The notes under the pieces are model-generated. The model searched no databases, was not told the origin of the DNA, and was given only the letters and a program-made list of their open reading frames with translations. Shown in pieces: positions 44,530 through 54,009 of a DNA stretch of 64,000 bases; the first letter of the stretch is position 1; every line of letters starts with the position of its first letter. The translations under genes were made by a program, and so were the position numbers. The stretch covers positions 214,788 to 278,787 of the forward strand of contig PTJZ01000003.1 of the NCBI GenBank assembly GCA_002937455.1, read 5' to 3'. The DNA comes from Alphaproteobacteria bacterium MarineAlpha11_Bin1. Its GTDB lineage: Bacteria > Pseudomonadota > Alphaproteobacteria > MPNO01 > UBA830.

Positions 44530-45525
44530 ATGAAGATAGACGTATTCAATCACGTGTTTCCAATCGAATTCTTTGAACAGGTCGACGGCTTGATGCCGGA
44601 CACCGCTGTCAAAAGGTGGAAATCGATTAAAACAATATACGACATGGATGCGCGCCTCCGAATGCTTGACGAGTTCGACGATTATCAGCAAATCATTTCT
44701 ATGTCTCAACCACCGACGGACGCGATTGCGGGTCCCGATGACAGCCCAGCTCTCACACGTGTCGCAAATGATGGAATGGCAAGAATTTGTCGTGAACATC
44801 CTGATCGTATGCCGTGGTTTATAGCTTCACTGCCGATGAATAACACAGCAGCGGCTGTAGCTGAGGTAGATCGAGTAATCGATGAACATAATGCCGTTGG
44901 GTTCCAGCTTTTTACCAACGTTAACAATAAAGCATTAGACCAGCCTGAATTCCGTGATGTATTCGCTAAAATTGCCGAGCGGGGGAAAATCATATGGTTA
45001 CACCCAACACGCCCCGAGACACATCCGGATTATCTCACAGAGGACAGATCATTTTATGAAATCTTTTGGGGTTTCGGTTGGGCATACGAAACAAGCACAG
45101 CAATGGCCCGGATTGTCTGTTCCGGTATGTTTGACGAAATTCCCAGCCTAAAGATAATCGCACATCACTGGGGTGCGTACGCACCCCACGCCGAGGGTCG
45201 TTTCACACCAGCATGGGAGAGCCGTAATGCGGTAATGGGAGATGAACGGGGTTTCGCGGGCAAATTAAAGAAGCCTCTTGTGGATTACTTCAAAAAGGAC
45301 TTCTACGGCGATACGGCTATGTTTGGCGCCCAAGCCGCCAGTCAGGCAGGCTTCGACTTTTTCGGAGCAGACCATTCCCTTTTTGCCACTGACGCTCCAT
45401 ATGATCATGAAGGGGGATCTTATAATATCAGGTCTACATTAAAGGTTTTGGAAAATCTCCGCTGTGAGGATGAGGACCGCCAGATGATTTTTGAGGAAAA
45501 TGCCCGGCGCCTCTTTTGCATTTAG
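44530..45525 (+). CDS. amidohydrolase family protein, ACMSD-like
   Basis: A 331-aa metal-dependent TIM barrel related to aminocarboxymuconate-semialdehyde decarboxylase and gamma-resorcylate decarboxylase. Metal-site residues are the His on strand 5 (WLHPTRPE), the His pair in IIAHHWGAYAPH and the Asp in FATDAPYDHEGG. The N-terminal HxH motif reads DVFNHVFP, so the first His is Phe. Substrate is probably a ring-derived acid, undergoing decarboxylation or hydrolysis. A weak 7-bp stem (45531-45552) follows. Confidence 0.87.
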   Translation: MKIDVFNHVFPIEFFEQVDGLMPDTAVKRWKSIKTIYDMDARLRMLDEFDDYQQIISMSQPPTDAIAGPDDSPALTRVANDGMARICREHPDRMPWFIASLPMNNTAAAVAEVDRVIDEHNAVGFQLFTNVNNKALDQPEFRDVFAKIAERGKIIWLHPTRPETHPDYLTEDRSFYEIFWGFGWAYETSTAMARIVCSGMFDEIPSLKIIAHHWGAYAPHAEGRFTPAWESRNAVMGDERGFAGKLKKPLVDYFKKDFYGDTAMFGAQAASQAGFDFFGADHSLFATDAPYDHEGGSYNIRSTLKVLENLRCEDEDRQMIFEENARRLFCI

Positions 45526-45569
45526 ACAATAAAACATCTCGTAACATGTTTTAGGGATATCAAGTGGTA

Positions 45570-46109
45570 ATGAAAGCACTACCTCTTTTAGCGATTCAAT
45601 TACTTGCAATCACGATTATCCTTCAAGCCCCAAGCGTCGTCGCCAGCGGCCCGGGGCACAAACACGGCGCAGAGTTGATTAAAGAGATTAAGAAGAAATT
45701 TCCTAATACCGACCATGCCGTGATTATCTCTAAACGGCGTGATATTATGCATGCACTCGGCGACAGCATGAAGAGAATAGCCAAAGGCCTGAAGCAGGAA
45801 GTTAGTATTACCGACTTAAATGAGGCCGCTATAAAGATTGAAGAAATCGGTCGGATTATCCCAAGTCTTTTTCCTCCAGGCACTGGAATGGAAACATACA
45901 ACGGCGTTACTGGCGCCAAGTCTGCAATCTTCTCAGATGCCTCTGGCTTTAAAACTCTTTCGTTGAAAATGTCTTCTCTGGCCTCCGATTTTATAGAAGC
46001 GGCAAACACTGGAGCCAGCACAACGGTTCTTAGATCAAAATTTCGTTTGATTGGGAGGCAAACCTGCGGAGGCTGCCACCGTATATATCGCGAGAAACTT
46101 AGACACTAG
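45570..46109 (+). CDS. cytochrome c' (class II cytochrome c)
   Basis: A 179-aa periplasmic haem protein from the ATG at 45570. A signal peptide (KALPLLAIQLLAITIIL... to VVAS) precedes a four-helix domain whose single haem site CGGCH lies in the last helix, followed by RIYREKLRH, the usual class II arrangement. The N-terminal helix begins AELIKEIKKKF and a Met lies near the haem-binding position. Cytochrome c' proteins bind NO or CO or transfer electrons. It is somewhat longer than the usual ~150 aa. Confidence 0.85.
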   Translation: MKALPLLAIQLLAITIILQAPSVVASGPGHKHGAELIKEIKKKFPNTDHAVIISKRRDIMHALGDSMKRIAKGLKQEVSITDLNEAAIKIEEIGRIIPSLFPPGTGMETYNGVTGAKSAIFSDASGFKTLSLKMSSLASDFIEAANTGASTTVLRSKFRLIGRQTCGGCHRIYREKLRH

Positions 46110-46267
46110 AAAAAGGACCACTCCGGCCGCTCCACATAAGGAAATAGTGAAGTTGCCCTCAACAATTATTCAAACGAGGACGAGAAATATTTCTGATTGG
46201 TCCGACCATAGTGGATACCTAAAAATGTTCGATATGATCGTGGAAATCTAAACTGGGATAGTGGGAT

Positions 46268-47437
46268 ATGTACGATGATTACGGCGCCTTCATGCCAGGA
46301 GAACGGCTGAGGATTGAAGGGTCCGCAAACGGGCCACTGACCGGAAAAACTTTTGCAGCGAAAGATGTTTTTGACGTAGCAGGCCACCCCACAAGCAATG
46401 GGCATCCGATGTGGCGGGAAACGCACCCTTTACCGAATGCTAATTCGTCAGCCGTTGACCTACTTCTCTCTGCTGGTGCCAGTCTCTATGGAAAAACCGT
46501 GTGCGACGAAATGTGCTATAGCCTCGCGGGAGATAACGTCCACTATGGTTCACCCATTAATCCAACATCTCCAAGCCGCTCTATTGGAGGTTCGTCCTCT
46601 GGATCAGCGGCGGCCGTTGCTGGTGATCTCGTCGATTTCGCGTTGGGTACGGATTGTGGTGGTTCGGTCAGGTGCCCCGCAAGTTTCGCAGGTATATACG
46701 GTATTCGCCCAACACATGGACGGGTCGATGCCGATGGGGTAGTGCCCTTGGCTAATTCTTTTGACGTCGTTGGCTGGTTAGCGAAGGATCCCAGCATATT
46801 GCGGGCGGTGGGTAGCGTTCTATTGTTAGACGAATCCCTCAATATCTCACCGACAAAAGCCATCTTTGCAGAAGATGCTTTTGCGCGACTACCAGCCGCA
46901 GATCGTGCAATAATAGAGATTGCTGCTTCAAAACTGATCAAGCGCCTAGGGCTTGAGACAATCCCTCTTCAATTGGCCCGAGAGGGTCTCGATCACTGGT
47001 ATTCCGCCTTCCAACATCTTCAAGCATTGGAGATATGGGGCGAACACGCCAACTGGATAAAATCTAAAAAACCTTCATTCGGGCACGGTGTCAGGGAGAG
47101 GTTCGCTTATGCGGCCAAGCTTGCCACTGCTGATCGACAGAGATATCAACCGGTTCGCGCCAACGCCAGAGAGCGTATAAATACTCTTCTGGCTGACGGT
47201 AACGCTATCATTATCATGCCGACGGCACCTATTAGCCCGAAACGAAAAGCCAGCGGCGCACAGGTCGAAGACTTTCGCAGAAGGACGATGGGCCTGACTT
47301 GTCCAGCAGGTTTATCAGGCTGTCCGCAAGTCAGCCTACCACTCGCGGATGCGGCCAGCCCGATCGGTGTTTCTATATTAGGGCCCCAAAAAAGTGACGA
47401 AATTCTGCTTAAAATTGCAGACGATATGGCTACGTAA
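46268..47437 (+). CDS. amidase signature family protein
   Basis: A 389-aa amidase. The catalytic triad is visible as Lys32 (FAAKDVFD), cis-Ser108 in GGSSSGSAAAVA and nucleophile Ser132 in DCGGSVRCPAS. The GIRPTHGRVDADGVVPLANSFDVVG region forms the substrate pocket typical of this family. It hydrolyses an amide to a carboxylic acid and ammonia. Specificity is open. It stands alone, before an intergenic region with a strong palindrome that precedes the alcohol dehydrogenase. Confidence 0.9.
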   Translation: MYDDYGAFMPGERLRIEGSANGPLTGKTFAAKDVFDVAGHPTSNGHPMWRETHPLPNANSSAVDLLLSAGASLYGKTVCDEMCYSLAGDNVHYGSPINPTSPSRSIGGSSSGSAAAVAGDLVDFALGTDCGGSVRCPASFAGIYGIRPTHGRVDADGVVPLANSFDVVGWLAKDPSILRAVGSVLLLDESLNISPTKAIFAEDAFARLPAADRAIIEIAASKLIKRLGLETIPLQLAREGLDHWYSAFQHLQALEIWGEHANWIKSKKPSFGHGVRERFAYAAKLATADRQRYQPVRANARERINTLLADGNAIIIMPTAPISPKRKASGAQVEDFRRRTMGLTCPAGLSGCPQVSLPLADAASPIGVSILGPQKSDEILLKIADDMAT

Positions 47438-47593
47438 ATCAAGTTCCGTAAATATTATTGCATACCCGCCCCAAGCGATGGTTATGATAAAGTTCCATCC
47501 TCAATACCGTTGAGGAAGTGGTTTAAATTGATAATCACAGGGAGCAAGTTTAGCTGCCATAAGAACCTATTTATCAATATCACATTACAAACT

Positions 47594-47612
47594 GTAAATT
47601 CCGATAATTTAC
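47594..47612. promoter_or_regulatory. perfect palindrome upstream of the second hyu operon
   Basis: GTAAATT-ccgat-AATTTAC is a perfect 7-bp inverted repeat with a 5-base spacer, 67 bases upstream of the first gene of the dehydrogenase-hyuA-hyuB operon. It has the size of a dimeric regulator operator. No candidate regulator gene is adjacent. Confidence 0.5.
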
Positions 47613-47678
47613 ATAAGACATGATTCCACTTCTTACGTATGGGCCCGTATTTGAGAAGACAAAGTTAAGGTCAAGTGA

Positions 47679-48620
47679 ATGAAAGCGATACGTTATAGCC
47701 AGTATGGGGGTCCCGAGGTCTTGGATTATCTCGACCTACCAGATCCAATTCCCGCCCCGAACGAAGCTCTGATTGCAGTTCGTTGCGCTAGCGTCATACC
47801 CGGGGACTGGAAAGTTCGGTCAGGAAAATTACACGAAATGTTTCCGATTGATCTTCCGACAATACCAGGACGAGACGGCGCGGGCGTAGTTGTTGCAACC
47901 GGTGAAAGTTGTGATTGGGCCAACATCGGTGATGAACTTTGCTTCGTTTCAGAGCATGTCGAACCAGGCAGTTACGCAGAACTCATTGCCCGGCCTAGAG
48001 AGATGACCATCCCCAAACCGCAGAATATCAATTTTGCTGAGGCGGCAGCTATGATGCACGCGGGTGTTTGCGCCTGGATCGGGCTAATCGAGAACGCGGG
48101 GATATCTTTCGGACAAAATGTACTGATACACGCAGGAGCTGGTGCTATCGGTGGGATGGCGATCCAGATCGCTAGCAGCTTAGGGTGCAACGTGACCACG
48201 ACATGTAGCGCTGCCAATTCAGACTATGTTCGGGAACTAGGAGCCCGTCATGTGGTTCCATATGACAGGGAAGAATTTCGCGACCAGGTAAAGAAGCAGG
48301 ACATAGTATTCGACCTAATTGGCGGTATTGTGCATCAAAATTCATGCAGGGTCCTCCGAGCGGGAGGAACCTTAGTATGGCTCATTGCCGAACCTTTCGA
48401 CGATGTGAGTTCGGAATATGACATCCACTGCAAGCAGGCGATCATCCACGACCGTCGGGATACAATGGAAAGACTTTCACAGCAGGTTACAGCCGGTATA
48501 TTAAAGCCACAGGTTTCTCGACTATTACCGCTAACGCTCGCAGCGGAAGCACATAAAATAGTCGAAGACGGTTCAAACACCCGCGGCAGAATTATTCTCG
48601 AAATCGGGGACGGAGCTTAA
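47679..48620 (+). CDS. NADP-dependent zinc-less quinone oxidoreductase
   Basis: A 313-aa medium-chain reductase-like protein. Start MKAIRYSQYGGPEV fits the family, with SVIPGDWKVRSGKLHEMFPIDLP, the GRDGAGVV segment and cofactor loop HAGAGAIGGMAIQIA. Catalytic zinc ligands are absent. Similar to the enzyme at 31.9 kb but not nearly identical. It is the first gene of an operon: hyuA follows 32 bases downstream, so it may reduce an intermediate of the same pathway. Confidence 0.87.
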   Translation: MKAIRYSQYGGPEVLDYLDLPDPIPAPNEALIAVRCASVIPGDWKVRSGKLHEMFPIDLPTIPGRDGAGVVVATGESCDWANIGDELCFVSEHVEPGSYAELIARPREMTIPKPQNINFAEAAAMMHAGVCAWIGLIENAGISFGQNVLIHAGAGAIGGMAIQIASSLGCNVTTTCSAANSDYVRELGARHVVPYDREEFRDQVKKQDIVFDLIGGIVHQNSCRVLRAGGTLVWLIAEPFDDVSSEYDIHCKQAIIHDRRDTMERLSQQVTAGILKPQVSRLLPLTLAAEAHKIVEDGSNTRGRIILEIGDGA

Positions 48621-48652
48621 ATAAGTGTAACGTTGGAAATGGTAAAATTGAG

Positions 48653-50728
48653 ATGAAATATCGCGTCGGTATTGATATCGGCGGCACCTTCACCGACCTC
48701 ATTCTGATGGCAAACGACGGGTCAGTGCACGCTGAAAAATTGCTCACGACACCAGACGATTTTGGTCGGGGTATCGCCACTGGTCTCGCTGCCGCCCTAA
48801 AAAACGTTGGTGCGCAACCAGAAGACGTGGACGTAGTCGTCCATGGTACAACAGTCGCTACGAATACTATTCTGGAAGGAAAGGGAGCCTTAACCGGGCT
48901 TATTACGACCGAAGGCTTTCGCGACGTGTTAGAGTTACGCCGCCTTCGTATCCCGGAAATGTATTCTCTCAACTGGACCAAGCCGCCACCTCTAGTGCCT
49001 CGTCGATTACGACGGGAAGCACGAGAAAAGGTCGGGCCTCAGGGTGACATACGATTGCCTTTGGAGGAGGATACCGTCGTTGCCGCCGGCGAACGCCTGT
49101 TACAAGAAAACGTTTCCGCCGTCGCGATCGCATATTTGCATTCCTATGCGAATCCAGATCACGAGCAGCGAAGCGCCGAAATCCTGCGCGATATCTTAGG
49201 CCCGAAGGTATTCATCACATGTTCAAGCGATATTCTCCCGGAAATACGAGAATATGAACGAACATCGACAACCGTCATAAATGCCTATTTGGGCCCTATT
49301 TTGTCGGACTACTTCGACTCTCTCCAGCGTCATTTAAAACAGATCGGTTTGTTGGCCCCTGTACAGATCATGAAATCCGACGGCGGTGTAATGTCAGTAA
49401 CCGCCGCTGCAAATAAACCGGCGTATATTGTGGAGTCGGGCCCAGCGGCAGGTGTTATTGGTGCGGCCCGGCTAAATACGACCGAAAATGTCATCACCCT
49501 AGATATGGGAGGTACTACCGCAAAAGCATCGATGATCGAAAGTGGACTAATAGCCCGCACAGGAGATTATGAGGTTGGGGCCGGCATTAACCTCTCAAGC
49601 AAGTTGGTAATGGGTGGCGGGTACGCATTAAAATTGCCGGTTATCGACATATCCGAAATTGGAGCCGGAGGCGGGAGTATCGTCTCGATGGATCGGGGCG
49701 GCCTGGTAAAGGTCGGGCCGGAAAGTGCGGGCGCCTTGCCAGGCCCAGCATGCTATAACCGCGGCGGAGAGGAGCCAACATTTACAGACTCCGTTGTGAC
49801 CCTTGGCTTCCTCAACCCAACCCACTTAGTAGGCGGTGATCTCCAGATAGATGCAGATAAAGCTCGTCGAATTATTGATACAAAGGTCGCGAAACCGATC
49901 AATCGTGACCCGATAGAAACCGCCTGGGGTGTGTTCCAAGTAGCCTGCGGCACGATGGTCCGAGCAGTAAAGGCGGTATCCACTTATCGCGGACGTGATC
50001 CTCGTGATTTTTCACTCTTTGCATTTGGCGGCAATGGACCCGTAGTCGCTGCAGAAATCGCCAATCTGCTAGAAATGAAGGAGGTGGTAATACCACCAAC
50101 GCCGGGCGTATTTAGCGCATTTGGGCTGCTGCTATCCGATGTGGAACACGAAATTAGCCGCGCCTGGCTTAAACGGTTGGCCGATGTGACTCTCGATGAA
50201 ATGAATTCAGCATACGAGACCTTAGAACACGATTTATGTAATTTGATGCATGATGAAGGTTACGCATCAGCGGACTTTTCCGTCTCGCGGTACATCGATC
50301 TTCGATACACCGGTCAGGCGCACGAGCTGACGGTCGAAGCCACATCTGGAAATGTCGCGCTCAGCTTTGATGCACTGGCATTAGCCTTCGGCGCGGAACA
50401 CGAACGTTCATATGGCCATCAAGCCGAGACGGAGGCAGTTGAATGTGTAACTCTCCGTTTGATAGCCAGGGTTACCGAGAAACGACCAGAGCGAAAAGAC
50501 ACGACCTCCGGAGGCGAGAAATGCATCACTCAACCTCGCAGAGCCTATTTCGGGCCAGATCATGGTCATATGGAAACGCCAGTAATTGACAGACACGATC
50601 TGTTAGGCCCGATTTCTGGACCCGTTATTATCGAGGAATATGACTCGACGTGCATCGTGCCTCCTGGCTGGAATGCGCAGTTGGGCCGGCAACATCATAT
50701 TTTACTCAAGAGGGCGATCGAAATATGA
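48653..50728 (+). CDS. hyuA: hydantoinase A / 5-oxoprolinase-like subunit A (second copy)
   Basis: A 691-aa HyuA. Phosphate motif 1 is IGGTFTDLILM, preceded by RVGIDIGG; phosphate motif 2 is LDMGGTTAKASM. HGTTVATNTILEGKGA, LPGPACYNRGGEEPT and GGNGPVVAAEIANLLEM follow the family pattern. Works with HyuB encoded immediately downstream (ATGA overlap). It has diverged clearly from the 703-aa copy at 35.6 kb, so the two pairs probably act on different substrates. It could also belong to the acetone or acetophenone carboxylase-like branch. Confidence 0.93.
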   Translation: MKYRVGIDIGGTFTDLILMANDGSVHAEKLLTTPDDFGRGIATGLAAALKNVGAQPEDVDVVVHGTTVATNTILEGKGALTGLITTEGFRDVLELRRLRIPEMYSLNWTKPPPLVPRRLRREAREKVGPQGDIRLPLEEDTVVAAGERLLQENVSAVAIAYLHSYANPDHEQRSAEILRDILGPKVFITCSSDILPEIREYERTSTTVINAYLGPILSDYFDSLQRHLKQIGLLAPVQIMKSDGGVMSVTAAANKPAYIVESGPAAGVIGAARLNTTENVITLDMGGTTAKASMIESGLIARTGDYEVGAGINLSSKLVMGGGYALKLPVIDISEIGAGGGSIVSMDRGGLVKVGPESAGALPGPACYNRGGEEPTFTDSVVTLGFLNPTHLVGGDLQIDADKARRIIDTKVAKPINRDPIETAWGVFQVACGTMVRAVKAVSTYRGRDPRDFSLFAFGGNGPVVAAEIANLLEMKEVVIPPTPGVFSAFGLLLSDVEHEISRAWLKRLADVTLDEMNSAYETLEHDLCNLMHDEGYASADFSVSRYIDLRYTGQAHELTVEATSGNVALSFDALALAFGAEHERSYGHQAETEAVECVTLRLIARVTEKRPERKDTTSGGEKCITQPRRAYFGPDHGHMETPVIDRHDLLGPISGPVIIEEYDSTCIVPPGWNAQLGRQHHILLKRAIEI

Positions 50729-52566
50729 AAATCCAATCACCGAATATCGACCCAATCACCATGGAAGTTGTGCAGAATGCCCTTGGTGCGATTGCAGATG
50801 AGATGGCGCTAGTCATTATGCGGACTGCGTATTCCACAATCGTCCGAGACTCAATGGACTATTCCACCGGTGTATGCGATCGCCACGGGCGTATTATAGC
50901 CCATGGGATGACCATGGCACTGCATTTAGGTTCATTTCCGGACGCGATGGCGGCTCTTTTACGGAATTACGGTGACGATATGTTTCCGGGCGATATGTTC
51001 ATCTGGAATGATCCGTATGCTGGCGGCGGGCAGCACCTACCCGATGTTTATATAGTCAAACCGGTTTTTATAGACGGAGAGGTCGAAGGTTTTGCAGCGT
51101 CGCTGGTGCACCAGATAGATATGGGGGGTATAGCGCCTGGCTCGGCCGCCGTGTATGCCCGAGAGATTTTTCAAGAGGGACTGAGGATCCCACCCTTACG
51201 GCTTTATCACAAGGGTGTGCCAAACGAGACGTTCTTTAAGTTGATGGAAAAAAACACTCGCATTCCTGATAAACTTGCCGGTGACATGCGGGCCCAAGTC
51301 GCCGCCTGTCGAACAGCAGACACTGCGATAACCGATCTCTTAAAACGTTATGGCCCAGATACCTATCGAGAGATCGTCGAAGAATTGCATAACCATGCCG
51401 AGCGCGTTATGAGATCTGAAATCAGCGCCCTGCCCGACGGAACTTGGTCTTTTACCGACTATATTGATGGCCTGGGCGAAGAACCCGAACCAATCCCTTT
51501 AAAAGTAACTATCACGATAGACGGGAATGACATGACGCTCGACTGGACTGGGTCAGCGCCACAAGTTGACGCGGCAATCAACTGTCCCGTCCCCTTCGTA
51601 AAATCGGCATGCCACCTCATCATGAAATGCATTGCTGAGGAGGAAATACCTAATTTTGAGGGATTTATCCGACCGTTGGATATTATTGCGCCCACAGGCA
51701 CGATCGTAAATCCGATTTCTCCGGCCGCCTGCGCCGCGCGCGCAATTGTTGGCTGGCGTTCTCTGGACGTTCTCCTCGGCTGTTTTGCGCAAATCGTACC
51801 CGAACGTGTACCAGCGGCCGGTGAAGGCGGGGTGACTTTCCCTTCTTTCAGTGGATATGACGGCGACGAACGATTCGTCTGCACAGAAGCCTGGGCCGGG
51901 TGCTGGGGCGCCATGCAAGATCGGGATGGAGCATTCGGAATTCCTAATCCGGGCGGCAACCTTACCAACCAACCCGTAGAAATGGTTGAGGCGCTCTTTC
52001 CTCTTGAGGTTACCCGTTACGGTATGGTCGAGAACTCGGGCGGACCGGGCAAATTTCGTGGCTCTAATGCATATCAGCGAGAATACCGGTTTCTCAGCGA
52101 CGAAACACAGATGGTCATGCGATCCGACCGGCGGCGCTTCCTTCCTTATGGCTTAGATGGCGGTTGCCCTGGCACACCGTCGTGGAATTTGCGGAATGTA
52201 GGCACGTCCAACCAAGGGGCAATTCCTGTTATGCCGATGGGGCCGGTTTTTTTCAAGAAGGGAGAGACTTTCCTTCATATCTCCGGCGGCGGCGGCGGTC
52301 ACGGAGCTTCTATTGATCGCGCGCCAGAGGACGTCCTTGACGACATTCGTGAAGAGAGATTTACCGTGGATTATGCTTACGACGTTTATGGTGTCGTGAT
52401 CGATGGCAACCCCCAAAGGGTAAACAAAAAGGAAACCGAACGCCGTCGCGCCGAGTTACTTTCCCTTTCATTAGATAGAGAGTATCCACCCTATTTAAGA
52501 CATTTTCACACCGCGCTCGGCATCAAAGACTTTCGTCTCTTCGGGGAGCGGGAAATGGAGAGCTAA
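50725..52566 (+). CDS. hyuB: hydantoinase B / 5-oxoprolinase-like subunit B (second copy)
   Basis: A 613-aa HyuB from the ATG at 50725, which overlaps the hyuA stop (ATGA). Family blocks are DPITMEVVQNALGAIADEMALVIMRTAY (quoted in part here), WNDPYAGGGQHLPDVY, LVHQIDMGGIAPGSAA, FQEGLRIPPLRLY and the late HISGGGGGHG. It extends about 40 residues beyond the first HyuB copy at its C-terminus (positions ~575-613: YPPYLRHFHTALGIKDF). With HyuA it forms the ATP-dependent ring-opening complex. Confidence 0.92.
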   Translation: MKIQSPNIDPITMEVVQNALGAIADEMALVIMRTAYSTIVRDSMDYSTGVCDRHGRIIAHGMTMALHLGSFPDAMAALLRNYGDDMFPGDMFIWNDPYAGGGQHLPDVYIVKPVFIDGEVEGFAASLVHQIDMGGIAPGSAAVYAREIFQEGLRIPPLRLYHKGVPNETFFKLMEKNTRIPDKLAGDMRAQVAACRTADTAITDLLKRYGPDTYREIVEELHNHAERVMRSEISALPDGTWSFTDYIDGLGEEPEPIPLKVTITIDGNDMTLDWTGSAPQVDAAINCPVPFVKSACHLIMKCIAEEEIPNFEGFIRPLDIIAPTGTIVNPISPAACAARAIVGWRSLDVLLGCFAQIVPERVPAAGEGGVTFPSFSGYDGDERFVCTEAWAGCWGAMQDRDGAFGIPNPGGNLTNQPVEMVEALFPLEVTRYGMVENSGGPGKFRGSNAYQREYRFLSDETQMVMRSDRRRFLPYGLDGGCPGTPSWNLRNVGTSNQGAIPVMPMGPVFFKKGETFLHISGGGGGHGASIDRAPEDVLDDIREERFTVDYAYDVYGVVIDGNPQRVNKKETERRRAELLSLSLDREYPPYLRHFHTALGIKDFRLFGEREMES

Positions 52567-52745
52567 AATGGGCTTTTAAATTCTGGTATGGCTCAAATAA
52601 ATCAATTTCCTTAGACCTTATTAAATTTTTATACGTCTGTCTGAAAACAGAAATATGATGGTGTGTTCGCGATATTTGGAAAGACGCTTTATGGTAACGT
52701 TTCGTCATCTCATCATAAATTTTTCGAATCCCGGAACCGGTTTCA

Positions 52746-53999
52746 ATGCCAAATAACATCCATCACGCAGGCTACACCCGGCAGCAGACAATTGCGGTCT
52801 TAGTTGGATCCAGCGTCATGCTGACTATGAGTATGGGCATGCGCCAAAGCTGGGGATTGTTTTCGGTACCCATTACCGACGATCTAGGTATCTCCGTAGC
52901 CGATTTCATGTTGGCCATTGCTGTCCAGAACTTAGTCTGGGGCGCAACCCAGCCCATCGTGGGAGCGTACGCCGACAAATTTGGCAGCCGAATGGTAGTC
53001 ATTTTAGGAACCATTCTCTACGCGGCAGGAATCGGGGTTACTATGGCAGCGACAGGCACTTTGATGCTGATCGTAGGGCTGGGATTTATGATCGGGTTGG
53101 CAATGTCGTGTACGGCTCTAATGCTGGCTATGGCCGCGTCGGCGCGCGCTGTCTCGGTATCCCGACGCACCTTCATTCTCGGTATCATTTCGGCAATGGG
53201 ATCGGTTGGATCATTTATCGCCGCGCCATTAGCGGAGGGCCTTATATCAACGCAGGGTTGGTTGATAGCAATGGTGGCGTTCATCGGGCTCTGCGTTGTT
53301 ATGCTTCCGGCCGCTTTCTTCGTGGGGTCCGGTGACAAAGCAGCCGCTGAAATTGCTCGAACTTCCGCCGAACCCGACGCCAATTTGTCGCTGAAAGACG
53401 CTTTAAAAAATGCATCCCGCCACAGCGGCTATGTAATTACCGCAGTCGCGTTTTTTGTCTGTGGCCTACAATTAATTTTCATCGCCATGCACCTACCGAA
53501 CTATATTGCGCTATGTGGGCTTGATCCGTCACTCGGCGCATGGGCACTCGGTACGATCGGCGCTTTTAACGCGATCGGATGCTATCTGCTTGGATGGCTT
53601 GGTGACAAATATCCAAAAAACATGGTGCTCGGTGCGGTATATGTGTTGCGGTCTATCTTTATCGTAATTTATTTTCTCGTTCCGGCTACTCCGGCGAGCA
53701 CCCTACTCTTTGCGGCGATTATGGGAATTCTATGGCTCGGCATCGCGCCGGTTCTAGCGGGATTCATTACACAGATATTTGGTCTAAAATACGTTGCCAC
53801 GCTGACCGGCATCGCCTTCTTCTTTCACCAAGTAGGTTCATTTATAGGTGTTTGGGGTGCGGGATTGATCGTCGATACATTTGGGTCATATGACCGTGCC
53901 TGGCAAACGGCTGTATTAATTGGACTCATCGCCGGTTTTGCCCAGATATTGGCTAGCGACAGGCCGGCACCGAAATTACCAGAACCTGCAGCCGCCTAG
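52746..53999 (+). CDS. MFS transporter
   Basis: A 417-aa major-facilitator protein with 12 predicted helices. It begins MTMSMGMRQSWGLF, with the helix 2-3 loop motif AYADKFGSRM and the second-half equivalent GWLGDKYPKN. It resembles the OFA/monocarboxylate-like group (MGSVGSFIAAPLAEGLI). It lies 180 bases after hyuB on the same strand and may move the operon's substrate or product. Confidence 0.88.
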   Translation: MPNNIHHAGYTRQQTIAVLVGSSVMLTMSMGMRQSWGLFSVPITDDLGISVADFMLAIAVQNLVWGATQPIVGAYADKFGSRMVVILGTILYAAGIGVTMAATGTLMLIVGLGFMIGLAMSCTALMLAMAASARAVSVSRRTFILGIISAMGSVGSFIAAPLAEGLISTQGWLIAMVAFIGLCVVMLPAAFFVGSGDKAAAEIARTSAEPDANLSLKDALKNASRHSGYVITAVAFFVCGLQLIFIAMHLPNYIALCGLDPSLGAWALGTIGAFNAIGCYLLGWLGDKYPKNMVLGAVYVLRSIFIVIYFLVPATPASTLLFAAIMGILWLGIAPVLAGFITQIFGLKYVATLTGIAFFFHQVGSFIGVWGAGLIVDTFGSYDRAWQTAVLIGLIAGFAQILASDRPAPKLPEPAAA

Positions 54000-54009
54000 C
54001 TGACATATT

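Noticed and set aside
51459..51968. Long frame opposite the second hyuB
   Set aside because: Shadow frame, low complexity, no domain.
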